Shown: positions 35,262 through 48,500 of the stretch, piece after piece
How the letters are laid out: each line of letters begins with the position of its first letter
How positions within the stretch are numbered: position 1 is the stretch's first letter
Source: Lantana camara
Lineage: Eukaryota > Streptophyta > Magnoliopsida > Lamiales > Verbenaceae
DNA: 64,000 bases
Direction of reading: 5' to 3'
Assembly (NCBI GenBank): GCA_037501455.1
Contig: CM074858.1
Location: forward strand, 19,642,501 to 19,706,500
Translations under genes and position numbers: made by a program
The notes under the pieces: generated by a model
What the model was told of the DNA's origin: nothing
What the model saw: the letters and a program-made list of their open reading frames with translations, nothing else
Database searches by the model: none

Positions 35262-37905
35262 GATCAAGAATATCTTGATCTAAAATATTAACAATAGGAT
35301 ATAACAAATAGGAAACGGTTCATAATAATTGTAAAACAGGGATATGGGTAGTTTGGAATATTTGTAGAAATATGAACCGTTTATAACAAGAACATTAATG
35401 CCCGTAAGCTAGGCCTCTCCATTCATAACTCCTTAAATAATCGGTAAAATAGTATCGGGCTAATCAGGCTCCGATACTTCAATAAAACCAAGAATATTAA
35501 CTCCACTACTCCTTGATGTCAATAGGGAATCAAACCCTAGAGACCACGAACACGATTCGGGAGGCAGCTATCTCTCCCTCATCCCTTGGCGTGGAGTCAC
35601 TAACCTCCAGTTAAACCACTACCAAGAGGTGGTGGCAGTCCGCAACACCAACAATACCCTCGGCCCGATACCTTCCTGGTAATTGCTCGCTACGGATACA
35701 GCCGGGGCCCATAACATGAATCAAGAACAATATTTTGCTTGCATAACCCAGAATCAATGTTTTGATAAAATGGACTTGAAACATATAACGTCCTAGTAAA
35801 ACGTTGATTCCGGCATGAAAGTATTTTTCCCTTAACAGGGACATTGTAGTACAATAATATCTATATACGGTAGTAAATCAAAATGATAGGTAGGCTTGGA
35901 AATAGTTTTTATATAGATACATATGTATAGCATGATTCTAGTTGAAAACATTTTAACCCTCACCTATACTGGTAGTCAGACATTGTAATGTGGATTCCAG
36001 TGCGCCTGAAAGTATTAACTACTATAGGCTTAGAACTAGGTTCCTTATATTAATCAAATAAGCACATAATGTTCATGCATAAAAGGGTTACACATTATTT
36101 TAATCAAGTAAACACATAAACTATATCATGTTAGAGAATTCCAGGTAGACTCTAATTTTAACCATTTAAGGGAAATTAAGTAACTAATCAGGTTTCGTGA
36201 ATTCTTTAACCACTTAAATATTTATTAGTCACATTATAATCTTAATTATAACATTAGAAATGAAATTTAGAATTTAATTTGACAATGTAGGTTATATTTT
36301 GAAAATAATTCACAATTTACCGATTTTTGGATAATTCGGATAAAATCTTCATTTAAAAATTCCAAAACTAATTTTATAATTATTTTAATAATATTTTCGA
36401 AATATTCAGCCTATGGGTTGACCAATAAGTCAAAATTACTATTTAAAACATTTACTATTCAATTTCTTATGAATTAAACACTTTATAACACAAAATCGAA
36501 CACACACACTCACACACTATCACGTGTGCACTAAAAATTATTCAAGAACAAAATGAACATGTTCTTGAGCCTATTTGAATATTCAAAGAAGGTATGTAGC
36601 ACACTTGATCATATTCATATTTATAAAATAGAATTTGAAACATAATATAGCAAAATATATGAATTCTCTATGAAAAATAATTCTAAATAAATTATTCTAG
36701 GCATGAATTTAATCAAACAAGATCACAATTATTTAAACACATATTCATATCATATCATATCATAACTCATGCATTTAATTAAATAAAATGCATATATGTT
36801 ATCACATTTTTCCTAAACTAGCATAAATAGCATATATTTCATAAAATAAAATTCCTAAAGCATAATTTAATTATATCTAAGCATGTTACTATTATTATCA
36901 TACTAAGAACATAATATAAAGAATGAAATAACAAAAGAACAAGACTCATACCTTAGAGAAAAGAGGAGTGGCCGAACTAGGGAGAGAAAGTGAGTGATTT
37001 TGGTGTAGTTTTGAAAATGAGCTTGGAGGGGTATTTATACTTGGGATTTAGGGGCTTACCTTGCAATTTCTAAGAGTTTAGGGGAGATGTGGAAGCTTCA
37101 TATCCTAGACAAATCCTTGGTTGCTACTTAGGTAATGTGGATGAATTATATTTTAGACATATGCTTGGTAATTAGCTAAGAAATGTGGGGAAAATATGTC
37201 CGTTTATTTAAACTTTCTAGAAGGTTTATGTTGAACAAAAATAAATATAAAATGGTATAAAATTTATTCAAGAGACGAGAGGTGAAACCTTGAAGTAGTA
37301 AATTAATGAAAGAACGAGTGAAAAATAAGCTTCGTTTTAATTATAAATGTGGAATGTTTAGAGTTTTCGTTTATAAATTATGAATATTAAAGATGATGAA
37401 AATCATAAGAAAATTATATAAACGAAGCTATGACGAAGGTTAAAGGTTGTAAAAATTATCATATTTTAGAGAAAAATTCAAGAAACTTTTTGAGTAAAAT
37501 TTCGAGTATTGAATGAAAGCTAATTGTTTTAAATAAAATGACAATTTTTAAAAGGGAAAATATTTTTAAAATATGCTATGGGTGGAATCGAGTTTTGGTA
37601 AATGTATGAAAATTCATAAAATAATTCAAGGATCATTTTGGTTATAATATTGAATATCGAAAGGTAGATGAGTAAAGAGTTATTTACGATCGAACTATAA
37701 GTTAGGGTTTTGCCGATTTTTTATGCTACTAGAGTTAGGATGGGAATTATGGTTCACGGAGAGTGTCAAGATCCTCGAAATAATGTGAGGATTCTTTTTG
37801 TCACAATATTGGATAGTAAAAGTACTTTTGGGAATGTAGGAAAATTCTAGGGTTGTAGGGGTATTTTCGAAATTTCCAACTTGCCCCTGTTTCGGGCTGT
37901 TACAA

Positions 37906-37939
37906 TCCTTCCCCCTTAAAAATAATCTGTCCTCAGATT
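37906..37939 (-). promoter_or_regulatory. Polypurine tract and pre-tract hairpin of element B
   Basis: On the minus strand AATCTG-AGGA-CAGATT (37939-37924) precedes tttttaagggggaagga and the LTR start at 37904. The equivalent hairpin of family A is AATCCG-AGGG-CGGATT, a compensated pair change at one stem position. Confidence 0.82.
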
Positions 37940-38673
37940 CTCCTCATGTTTCATAATAACTTTAAGTAATGTTGGTATCCTCCATTCATGATAAGACAGG
38001 TTTCCAAAGGAGGACTTACTTTAAACACATAAGGTAATTGTTTAAGTAAGAAATTTAAATGCGCACATAAGTGATGCAATGAATGCATGGCGCCAGGATC
38101 AGTAACTGGCGTGGTTAGAATGCATACCTTTAACAACTTTGGGGATGACAATTTTTAAACTGCAACCACCCTTATAGAGATAATATAATGCATGGTAGTT
38201 GAGAATGATGTGCAGATGATCACAAAATTAAAATTTCCAAGTGATAGCAATTAACAGACACAACAACCTTAGCGAAGATAAAGCATATATAAAGGCACAG
38301 GAAATTAATAAGTTAGTTTTCGGTCCTACTGGTATCTTGAAGCAATTCTAATAACTTAAGATTTGAACGAATTAGAAAGTATAAGTGAAGTGCTTCCATG
38401 AGTTACGAATACTAATATGATGAAGGAGATGTAGATCTTGTAACCGAATCTACCAAGAATTTGATAATTGAAGGATTTGATAGAACTCGGGATTTTGTTG
38501 TGGATTAAGACTGTATGCTTGACTTGATCGAGGAAGGGTTTAGTACTACAATTGTAACAAATCACATGCTGGTCGGCCGCCCCAACAGTGATTGATCACA
38601 ATTTAAACACTAAAGATATAAGAATACATAGGAGACTCTATGAACCATGAACCCCAGATTTCCGCAACCTGGG

Positions 38674-38685
38674 GCTCTGATACCA
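38674..38685 (-). promoter_or_regulatory. Primer-binding site of element B
   Basis: Reverse complement of tggtatcagagc (tRNA-iMet), 7 bp inside the LTR end at 38693. Confidence 0.85.
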
Positions 38686-38692
38686 CTTTAAT

Positions 38693-39137
38693 TGTAGCGC
38701 CTCCCCAACACTACAACCCCGCACCGCAATACTCCCTGAGTGGAGGTTAGACCCAACATTCAGGAAATACTACGGCGAACGGTCAGGATAATATATGAAT
38801 GGAGTATGTGACACAGTGCAGCGGAAGATAAAGAGATTCAACTTTACCAATGAACGGGAAGGATAACGTACAATGAGTAAGGATTATCATTATTGATCAA
38901 AGTAGTTCGCAAAAGAGTACAACAGGTTGACATGCAAGCACAAAGTACGAGATGGTTTGTTCCTACAGAGAGTAGGCTCAAAACAGTGTACTCTTAGGAT
39001 CGGATCCAACCTACGGTTGTAGTGCTTCAAGATACCTCTAGTTGTCATTCATTGATTCCTGAAATCATGCATTTTAAAAATAGGCGAGAGGGTTAGTCAA
39101 AGTGACTAAGTGAAGGGGGGTATAATAACTTTATTGA

Positions 39138-39214
<77 letters not shown>

Positions 39215-41880
39215 ATATGTATATGATCAAGAAGATCTTGATCTGATATATTAACAATAGGATATAACAAATAGGAAACGGTTCATAATAATTGTAAAAC
39301 AGGGATAGGGGTAGTTCGGAATATTTGTAGAAATATGAACCGTTTGTAACAAGAACATTAATGCCCGCAAGCTAGGCCTCTCCATCCATAACTCCTTAAA
39401 TAATTTGTAAAATAGTATCGGGCTTATCAGGCTCCGATACTTCAATAAAACCAAGAATATTAACTCCACTACTCCTTGATGTCAATAGGGAATTAAACCC
39501 TAGAGACCACGAACACGATTCGGGAGGTAGCTATCTCTTCCTCATCCCTTGGAGTGGAGTAACTAACCTCCAATTAAACCACTACCAAGAGGTGGTGGCA
39601 GTCCGCAACACCAACAATACCCTCGACCCGATACCTTCTGGGTAATTGCTCGCTACGGATACAGCCGGGGCCCATAACATGAATCAAGAACAATATTTTG
39701 CTTGCATAACCCAGAATCAATGTTTTGATAAAATGGACTTGAAACATATAACGTCCTAGTAAAACATTGATTCCGGCATGAAAGTATTTTTTCCTTAAGA
39801 GGGACATTGTAGTACAATAATATGTATATAGGGTAGTAAATCAAAATGATAGGTAGGCTTGGAAATAGTTTTTATATAGATACATATGTATAACATGATT
39901 CCAGTTGAAAACATTTTAACCCTCACCTATACTGGTAGTCAGACACTGTAATGTGGATTCCAGTGCGCCTGAAAGTATTAACTACTATAGGCTTAGAACT
40001 AGGTTCCTTATATTAATCAAATAAGCACATAATGTTCATGCATAAAAGTGTTACACATTATTTTAATCAGGTAAACACATAAACTATATCATGTTAGAGA
40101 ATTTCCGGTAGACTCTAATTTTAACCATTAATTTTAACCATTAAAGGGAAATTAAATAACTAATAAGGTTTCGTGAATTCTTTAACCACTTAAATATTTA
40201 TTAATCACATTATAATCTTAATTATAACATTAGAATTGAAATTTAGAATTTAATTTGACAATGTAGGTTATATTTTGAAAATAATTCACAATTTACCGAT
40301 TTTTGGAAAATTCGGATAAAATCATAATTTAAAAATTCCAAAACTAATTTTATAATTATTTTAATAATATTTTCGAAATATTCAGCCTATGGGTTGACAA
40401 AAAAGTCAAAATTACTATTTAAAACATTTACTATTCAATTTCTTATGAATTAAACACTTTATAACACAAAATCAAACACACACACTCACACACTATCACG
40501 CGTGCACTTGAAATTATTCAAGAACAATATGAACATGTTCTTGAGCCTATTTTAATATTCAAAGAAGGTATGTAACACACTTGATCATATTCATATTTAT
40601 AACATAGAATTTGAAACATAATATAGCAAAATATATGAATTCTCTATGAAAAATAATTCTAAATAAATTATTCTAGGCATGAATTTAATCAAACAAGATC
40701 ATAATTATTTAAACACATATTCATATCATATCATATCATAACTCTTGCATTTAATTAAAAAAAATGCATGCATGTTATCACATTTTTCCTAAACTAGCAT
40801 AAATAGCATATATTTCATAAAATAAAATTCCTAAAGCGTAATTTAATTAAATCTAAGCATGTTACTATTATTATCATACTAAGAACATAATATAAACCAT
40901 GAAATAATAGAAGAACAAGACTCATACCTTAGAGAAGAGAGGAGTGGCCGAACTAGGGAGAGAAAGTGAGTGATTTTGGTGTAGTTTTGGAAATGAGCTT
41001 GGAGGGGTATTTATACTTGGGATTTAGGGGCTTACCTTGCAATTTCTAAGAGTTTAGGGGAGATGTGGAAGCTTCATATCCCAGACAAATGCTTGGTTGC
41101 TACTTAGGTAATGTGGATGAATTATATTTTAGACATATGCTTGGTAATTAGATAGGAAATGTGGGGAAAATATGTCCATTTATTTAAACTTTCTAGAAGG
41201 TTTATGTTGAACAAAAATAAATATAAAATGGTATAAAATTTATTCAAGAGTCGAGAGGTGAAACCTTGAAGTAGTAAATTAATGAAAGAACGAGTGAAAA
41301 ATAAGCTTCGTTTTAATTATAAATGTGGAATATTTAGAGTTTTTGTTTATAAATTATGAATATTAAAGATGATGAAAATCATAAGAAAATTATATAAACG
41401 AAGCTATGACGAAGGTTAAAGGTTGTAAAAATTATCATATTTTAGAGAAAATGTCAAGAAACGTTTGGAGTAAAATTTCGAATATTGAATGAAAGCTAAT
41501 TGTTTAAAATAAAATGACAATTTTTAAAAGGGAAAATATTTATAAAATATGCTATGGGTGGAATTGAGTTTTGGTAAATGTATGAAAATTCATAAAATAA
41601 TTCAAGGATCGCTTTGGTTATAATATTGAATATCGAAAGGTAGATGAGTAAAGAGTTATTTACGATCGAACTATAAGCTAGGGTTTTGCCGATTTTTTAT
41701 GCTACTAGAGTTAGGATGGGAATTATGGTTCACGGAGAGTGTCAAGATCCTCGAAATAATGTGAGGATTCTTTTGGTCACAATATTGGATAGTAAAAGTT
41801 CTTTCGGGAATGTAGGAAAATTCTAGGGTTATAGGGGTATTTTCGTAATTTCCAACTTGCCCCTGTTTCGGGCTGGTACA
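38693..41880 (-). mobile_element. 5' LTR of element B
   Basis: A 3,188-bp LTR, starting at 41880 (tgtaccagcccg, decayed) and ending at 38693 (ggcgctaca). It has the same internal signals as its partner: TATA at 41007-41016, 5' splice site at 40927 and hairpin at 39093-39109. It is flanked by tctta at 41881-41885, matching 30885-30889, so the whole element B (30890-41880) is one insertion with both LTRs still present. Confidence 0.92.
39142..39202. repeat. TA microsatellite in LTR B, long allele
   Basis: About 60 bp of TA repeats, followed by imperfect TATATT. It is expanded relative to the partner LTR. Confidence 0.85.
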
Positions 41881-42990
41881 TCTTAAGACCGTAAGAATTC
41901 TCCTCTCCTTTGTTTCTCATTTTAATTATGAGATATGACAAATGGACGAAAAGACTATGTTCTTCAACGGGCACCTTCAAGAGATAGATGGCATAACCTG
42001 AAGGTTTCACAGCTAGAAATCAGTTGCATATAGTTTGCAATTTTATAAGATCAATTTATGATCTTAAATAAGAGTCTAAATCATGGAACATCAGATTTTA
42101 TGAGGTGATTAAGTCCTTTGGATTTATGCAATTGCCCGACGAACCATGTGTGTATAAAAGATATCATGATAATGTTGTAATAACTTTGTACATAAACAAT
42201 ATTTTGCTCATTGAGAATGATGCAAGAATTTTATTAATAGTCAAGATTTGATTGTCAAATCAATTTGACAAGTAAAGACCTAGGTGAGACCAATTATATT
42301 CTAAAGATCAAACTTTATTGTGATCATAAGAATAGGGAGATTGGTTTATCATAATTAGCATATATAGATGAGATGTTGGCAAAGTATAATATGACGAATT
42401 CCAAGAAAGGTTCTTTACCTTTTAGATATGGAATTTATCCATCACGGGGTCAGTGTCCAAAAACAACTGAAGATATAGAGAACATAATCAGAGTTCCGCA
42501 GCGTGTCATATTGTATATTATGTCAGATATCTATTATGCAGAAAGGTCTAAATCAGCAAATATTAGTCAAACCCTAAAATCTAGCACTTGGTAGCCATGA
42601 AAGCATATATTGAGATACTTGAGGAGGACTCAGGATTATATGCTAGTCTACCACAGTGATGAGCTCATTTCAGTAGAGTACACAAATTTGGATTTTAATC
42701 TGATTCGTATTGTAGACGTTTGATGTTTGAATACGCGCTTACTCTAGAAAGAGCCGTCGTTAATTGGAAAAGTATTAAGCAAACTTAGATTGCTCACTTA
42801 ACCATAGAAGCTAGATACATGGTAGCTTGAGAAGCAACCAAAGAAATGTATTGGCTTCAGAATTTCTTGAAGTTTACCTTAGTAAAATATCTAACACATT
42901 CCTTCACTAAAGTGTTGGCACAAAAGAGTGCAAAAACTAGTTTTGACACTCATGTAGTTTTGACACTCATGTGAAAGGAATAAGATTTAG
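41881..42990 (+). pseudogene. pol: Copia pol pseudogene, segment 3 (reverse transcriptase and RNase H)
   Basis: This continues segment 2. In order: KTVRILLSFV; QMDEKTMFFNGHLQE (the D.K.AFLNG.L.E block); a decayed GLKQ..R.WN region; then LYINNILLIEND at about 42186-42221, where the catalytic YVDD has become YINN. The MLAKYNM and PKTTEDIE region at 42373-42490 is the end of RT. After that come KHILRYLRRTQDY and, near 42750-42880, an RNase H piece (LTLERAVVNWKSIKQT, EARYMVA). Many stops and frameshifts, plus loss of both catalytic aspartates, show it is dead. The order and phrases are those of a Ty1/copia element. Confidence 0.92.
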
Positions 42991-43010
42991 ATGTATAGCC
43001 AAATTGAATT

Positions 43011-43465
43011 TAGGGCAAATGAGAGAATGTTGGGAATAGAGCCCTGAAAATTTAATTTGTTGAGTTAATTAAACTGAATTTATAGCAAGTTGTGGGTATT
43101 TCACATATTTATAATTAATGGCGTGTGGTGGTATTCTTATATGAAACGTGTTTCATAGAAAAGACTTTGAATACCGAAATCACATGTCATTAAAGTTCTA
43201 GTCCGTAAGATGAGAATATATGATATTATCGAGGCTATAACGTGGTTATATAAGATGATTAGTCTTTTGTCATAGGGAATGGTGATTACGATTTAATGAT
43301 TTCAATGGGATTGGAAACATCGAACTGGACTACTGAGATTATTCATTTTATACTGCTATCTAAAATGAACAAATCTCGGGAAGCATTGAACTCTAAATCC
43401 TTACAATATTTCAACTTTAGGTATGTAGTGTTAGTCACTGTAATGTACTCAGAAGTGAGGTCTCG
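43011..43465 (+). mobile_element. Copia polypurine tract and 3' LTR (first part)
   Basis: tagggcaaatgagagaa (43011-43027) is a purine-rich tract, followed by an LTR-type start tgttgggaatagagccc at 43028. The sequence to 43465 is matched by 44380-44840, which identifies both as copies of one LTR. It breaks off at tctcg, where LTR scrap J begins. Confidence 0.75.
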
Positions 43466-44379
43466 TGTAGCACCCGCAACGCTAGACACCACATCCCTTG
43501 CACCATAAGTCTAGTTCACACATGAAATGGGTAATCCATACATGAACCGGACTCATAGTGAACGGGTGACAAAGAAAAACTTCCCTAGCTAGGTAGATTC
43601 TAACCCTCTACCAATCAATCAGTTAATACAAAATGCGGTGCGGAAGCAATTAAGTACAATTTAAATCATAATAAAATCCATTAACATCAACTATGGCTTC
43701 AAGCCCAATTCAAAACGTTAATAACCAATTCAGCATGCAATATAGTGACGGGTTCAACTAAGCATGCAACTTGTCCCGAATCAACATATATCAATAATTA
43801 ACAATTGGCTTTCAAGCTTGAACAATAATTCAATTCAATAATTAATATAATAAAATGTAACAATATAAAATATGACTCAAGTATACAGGTGTAACTTGAA
43901 CAAGGACACAAAGACTCGATTCCGCCTAGCAAACCCTACAAGAAAACTGGAGAAGTGGAAAGAGGGGTCAGTCTCTGGAAGACTGAGTGAGTAAGAGCTA
44001 TACATATAAATCGAAAACATGCACATACAAGTCATAAATCCCGAGCAAGGTTTTATTGAAGTTAGTTCCTTCAAAGAGGCATAAAACAATTATCAATGCT
44101 CGGACTTTACACCTATATCAATTTATAAGCATTTTCAATTCAGTTAGGTGATCAGTAGCTCGACGAGTGAGGGTGCACAATTCTCCATCCTTACTCCGAC
44201 CGTGTACAATCATTTGGTAATATTTATAAAAACGCGATCATGCAATCATTGATAGAATCAATAAGTCGTTCATTATCAGTCAAGGGCAATACAGTCCAAC
44301 CTCCTTCCTCAGGGGTGATGGTCAGGCCTGTAGACCCGAACCATCCAATCAGTATAGTGTTTGAGAAGGGGGCTCATGA
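43466..44379 (-). mobile_element. LTR scrap J, minus strand
   Basis: The 3' part of a large LTR resembling I. It ends at 43466 (gggtgctaca) and contains a ccgcctagc block, a perfect 7-bp hairpin TCAGTCT-N5-AGACTGA (43968-43986), blocks gagtgagggtgcaca and ggtgatggtcaggcc, and one gggttcaacta...cttgtcccga module. The LTR start half, including any dyad tetrad, is missing. The sequence passes straight into a second copia LTR at 44380. Confidence 0.75.
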
Positions 44380-45523
44380 TGTTGGGGTTAATGCCCTAAA
44401 AATCCAATTATATTCTAAATATTTCGGATTAATAAAACTGAAATTATAACAAGTTATGAGTATTTTACAAATTTAATAATTAGTGATGTGTGATGGTATT
44501 TTTATATGAAATGTGTTTGATAGGAAAAGACTTTAAATATAGAATCACATGTCATTAAAGTTCTTGTCAGTATGATAAGAAAATGTTCTTATGAAGACTA
44601 TAATGTGTTATATAGGATGATTAGTCTTTCATCATAGGGGAATGGAGTTTCCAATTATAACACATTGACGATTTTCAAAGAGATTGGAAACATCGAACTG
44701 GACCACTGAGATTGTTCATTTTATACTGCTATCTAAAATGAACAAAATCTCGGAAGCATTAGACCCTTAATCCTTGTAGTGTTTCTACTTTAGGCATGTA
44801 GTGTTAATCGCTGTGATGTACTCAGATGTGAGGTCTCGATAACGGGTGGCCAAAATACTTTGTACGTTCGGTGATTGCATGAAATGTGCTAAAGAGAAAT
44901 ATTGATCGAGGAATCTGTAGCCTTGCTGGAAGGTTAAAGTTATCCCTGAAATAGATTTGCAAAAGTTCAAATAAAACTTTGGCCAAAGTACTTCGTGTGT
45001 TCGTCACCGAAGTTGTATGTTGAAGGTGTTTCACATACAGGGAATTTGGACTTAAGGAAAATCAAGAATTTCATATTGGAAGTGAAAACTAAATGATAGT
45101 AGTATTGATTTATTTTTCATGGATATCTGTACAGAGGAGTAAAATGAAAAATTATTCTAGATCGAGAAATTCGTGAATAATTTAATTAATTTTAGAGTTC
45201 AAAAATATTTATTTGGTGGAATTAAATATTTTTAACGGTAATCAATTATTGTCATCGGATGATAATAGATTGACCCGTTTGGAGCTAAAATTAATTAGTC
45301 CTGCAGGTCCCCCCCGCAAGCCCCAACGAAGATCAACGAGAAAATATTAAAAGGAGAGAGAGAAATGAATTTTCAAAGAGTTTGAAAATAGTCAAAGAAT
45401 TTATTTTGAGAAAATAAATTAAATTCCAAAGAGTTGAAAATGCCCGAAAATTTATTTTGGAGAAGATAAAAATTTTCAAATTTTTTTTTTTTGCTGACGT
45501 GGCAGTGCTGACATGTCATGCCA
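44380..45523 (+). mobile_element. Second copia LTR copy and downstream sequence
   Basis: From tgttggggttaatgccct it parallels 43028-43465 (gaaacatcgaactggac, gttcattttatactgctatc, gaggtctcg) and then continues where the first copy is broken (ataacgggtggccaaaat). The remainder has a gtacttcgtgtgttcg repeat, T-rich runs and a ctgacgtggcagtgctgac block. No frame is conserved. It is split by solo LTR A1 and resumes at 49138. Confidence 0.65.
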
Positions 45524-48500
45524 TGTAACGCCCCAACTTTTCAGTATTTTAAAATGACATATGTGTTTACTAATTTGCGCAAATTAATTGGTTTTTAGTG
45601 TCTTCTATAATTAAATTTCATTGTTTAATTGTTAAATAAGTGATTAATTGAAATATATGCAATATTTGAATTTGAATTTAGGTGAATAACTTGTGTGCTC
45701 CTTAATTGCGCGTTTACATTATTTACTTTCTTAATTAATCATTTTTCCTAATTACTAATTGTAATTTTTAGTAATTTCCCATTATATATATTTCGTATAT
45801 ATTTAAATAAATATTTTAATTGGATTCTTAATTTTTTTTGAATTTTCGAAATATATGAAATCTTGGTCGATTTGCATTTAGGTGACAAGTTGGGCGCCGT
45901 TACTATATGAAATGAATCCGGAATTTTGTGGAAATTTAATATGTTGTAGGTATGCGTGTCATGAATGTGTACATATGCTTGTTTTACATTTTAGGATTCG
46001 TTTGAGTGCATTTTAAATTTATTTGGTGTGTTTGGAACCAAACCGGGGGTTAACGAGCACTTAGCGCACCCTTGGTTCTGTAAGTGATATCTTGAGCTAG
46101 GGAACTCGGAATCGAGTTCCGTCAACTCCGTTGAACTCATAACGAAAATTTGGGTTCAATAAACTTAACCTCATATTTTTCTAAGATCATTTGAACCCTC
46201 GAAATTTAACCGAAACTTGCAACGGGAATCAAAACAGACACAACTTATCAAATGAGCCATAACCTCCTCATATCTTGACCAAATTAAGCATGGTTTGAAC
46301 CTATGTGACCTTAGTTAACCCCACTATCCTCCCATACCACTCCCATACCGAGCCATCCCTCACACAAAGCAAAAACTCAGCGAAAAAGCCCTGCACTCCA
46401 GAAAATCCCGTAGCCATTGTCAACCTTGAGAGTCAAGGCTCAAATCTCTTCCTTCTTCCATCCAATCTTCAAGGTGAGTTTAGGAACATGTTATACATTC
46501 AATATGGGTCACTTTAAGCTATGTATCCCCAATTTTGATCATGTATTGAGGAGGTTTTGAAATTATGAAGGAATAGTTAGGTTATATGCCAATATGTTGA
46601 TCTCAAGCAATCCTTGGTTGTTTTGATTGATTCCAAGCTTGAATATGATTGTCTTGACACCTTCTTTGCATTTATGGTGATGTATTAAGTAGTAGTTGAA
46701 GTATTCATGAGCTACCATTAATGGATATTTGAAGCTTTTGCATGAAATGATCTTCTACACCTTCATCTCACGTTTGATCACTTTGGGAGCATGTTTAAGT
46801 GTTACTTTGGGGTTGTTTTACTGTATATTTGATATCATATCAAAGTTGGGCATGTTGGTTAAGATTTGGCATGGTTTCTGCTATGTTTTCGTGTTTTTGG
46901 TTGCTGGTGCAGGGTGGTAGCGGCCGCGACCGATTTTAGTGCAAAAATGGTAGTGGCTGCGACCTGTGAGTGTGCTTTTTACTTTGCTCTCATAGGTAGC
47001 GGCCGCGACCGAGTTTAGTTCATTTTTGGTAGCGGCCGCGACCCCATTTTGGCCAACTTTTGAGATTTGACAAAATTGGAGGAAAAATTCAAAATTCAAA
47101 CTCTTAATGCACGATTTCCTTGGCTCGTTTCCGGCATGTACACTTCATTAAAATGTCATATAATATGTTAACTTGTGTGGTATGAAGTTTTATAATTTTT
47201 CGTGAATTATTTTCCGAGTTATGGCTCAATAAGCCTTTAATGCCCCAATGTGTGCATGCATGGAATGTTGCTTTTAAAGATGAACCCTGATTGCTTCTTA
47301 ATTCTTAATTTATGACTTGCATGATATGTATACATGCTATATGATGTGTTATGCTCGTTATTTGGAATTCTTAGCTTGATTTAGCTTAAAATATGAAGGA
47401 TATGAACTTAAATGAATTTAAATGGTACATGTTTGCTTTGATGTTTCATGTTTGAACCCTAAGTGACATCTTGCTTCTTTTTAATAACTTATATGAATTG
47501 TATACATGGTATACTACGTATTATGTGCATCACTTGAATTCCTTGAATTAATTTGGTAGGATTTATGAAAGATATGAAACATATGGATATGAAAGCACCA
47601 TATATTGAACGTTTTGAATGAATTACTTGATTATATGACCTCATCACATGATTTATGCTTCTTATGCATTTCATATCATATGCATAGCATGCCGTGCGTC
47701 TATGTGGTTTCATATTGAGTCAATTCTCACAAGTACACTTTGTTCCTTCCTTTGTACAGTTCGTTTCCAGGGCGGAGACTTCCAATTTGATTAGGCACCC
47801 GGATTACTTATGATTTATGTCTCATGGTTCCCAGGTGAGGGTGTTTTCGTTCTAGATATGTATTAAACCCTACAACCTTATGTGATCAGTTTTGGCCAAA
47901 AATCTAAGGTATATTTATGTATGGTTTTCAAATGAATTTGTCGAGTAAATATTTTCACAAGGATATGGATTATGTTATGCTTCTTATAAATCAAATGTTT
48001 TGGCGAGATTATGCATGTATGTTATGTACACGGGCCCAGGAATTTAGTACATGTGGCTATCCGGGGAGGCAAGGGCCGACGGTGATCCCAGGTGCTGATT
48101 CCATTTATGTTAACGGCGAAACGGATCTCGTTAGGAGTTTTGACGAGAAAATGCTAGTCGGGCAATGAGGACTCATGAACCTCATTGCCATTATGTATGA
48201 GGTGGTCGGGTCTTGCAAGCCCGTCCACCGTCGGAGGAAGAAGGTTGGAACTTATTTTATGATTATGTTTATGTTATGATATGGTTATACACCGTGCGGA
48301 AAGGCCGGGATACGGATTGCCCAAACGACTATTTCTTATGTTATGTTATATGATTTGTATATATTATAATATATTGCATGATCACATATTTTAAGTATTA
48401 ATGATATGTGTCGTACACGGTCGGAGTTTGGTTGGAGATGATGCACGCCCACTCGCCGAGCTTTTATGTTTATGTATGAATTATGATCCTAATGAATTTA

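Larger units (their letters stand above)
30890..37904 (-). mobile_element. 3' LTR of element B, interrupted by element C
   Basis: Minus-strand LTR from 37904 (tgtaacagcccg) to 30890 (ggcgctaca), split by element C at 31203-35088. With C removed it is about 3.1 kb and pairs with the LTR at 38693-41880, differing by a few percent by eye. It has a TATA box (gtatttatac, 37031-37040, reverse), a 5' splice site CTAAG|GTATGAG at 36951 and the hairpin TTAGTC-acttt-GACTAA (35180-35196). A block on the far side of the hairpin matches the tagaggtatcttgaag exon-like block of F. The outer edge is flanked by tctta (30885-30889). Confidence 0.9.
37905..38692 (-). mobile_element. Internal region of element B, only 788 bp, non-coding
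   Basis: This lies between the two LTRs of B on the minus strand. It begins with the primer-binding site (gctctgatacca, 38674-38685, reverse) and ends with a polypurine tract (reverse of tccttcccccttaaaaa, 37906-37922). No frame with gag or pol similarity is present. The internal region is about a quarter of one LTR in length, so B must rely on proteins made by other elements. Confidence 0.85.

Noticed and set aside
42373..42594. Separate small gene of 73 codons
   Set aside because: It is the end of the copia reverse transcriptase, in line with degraded neighbours in other frames.
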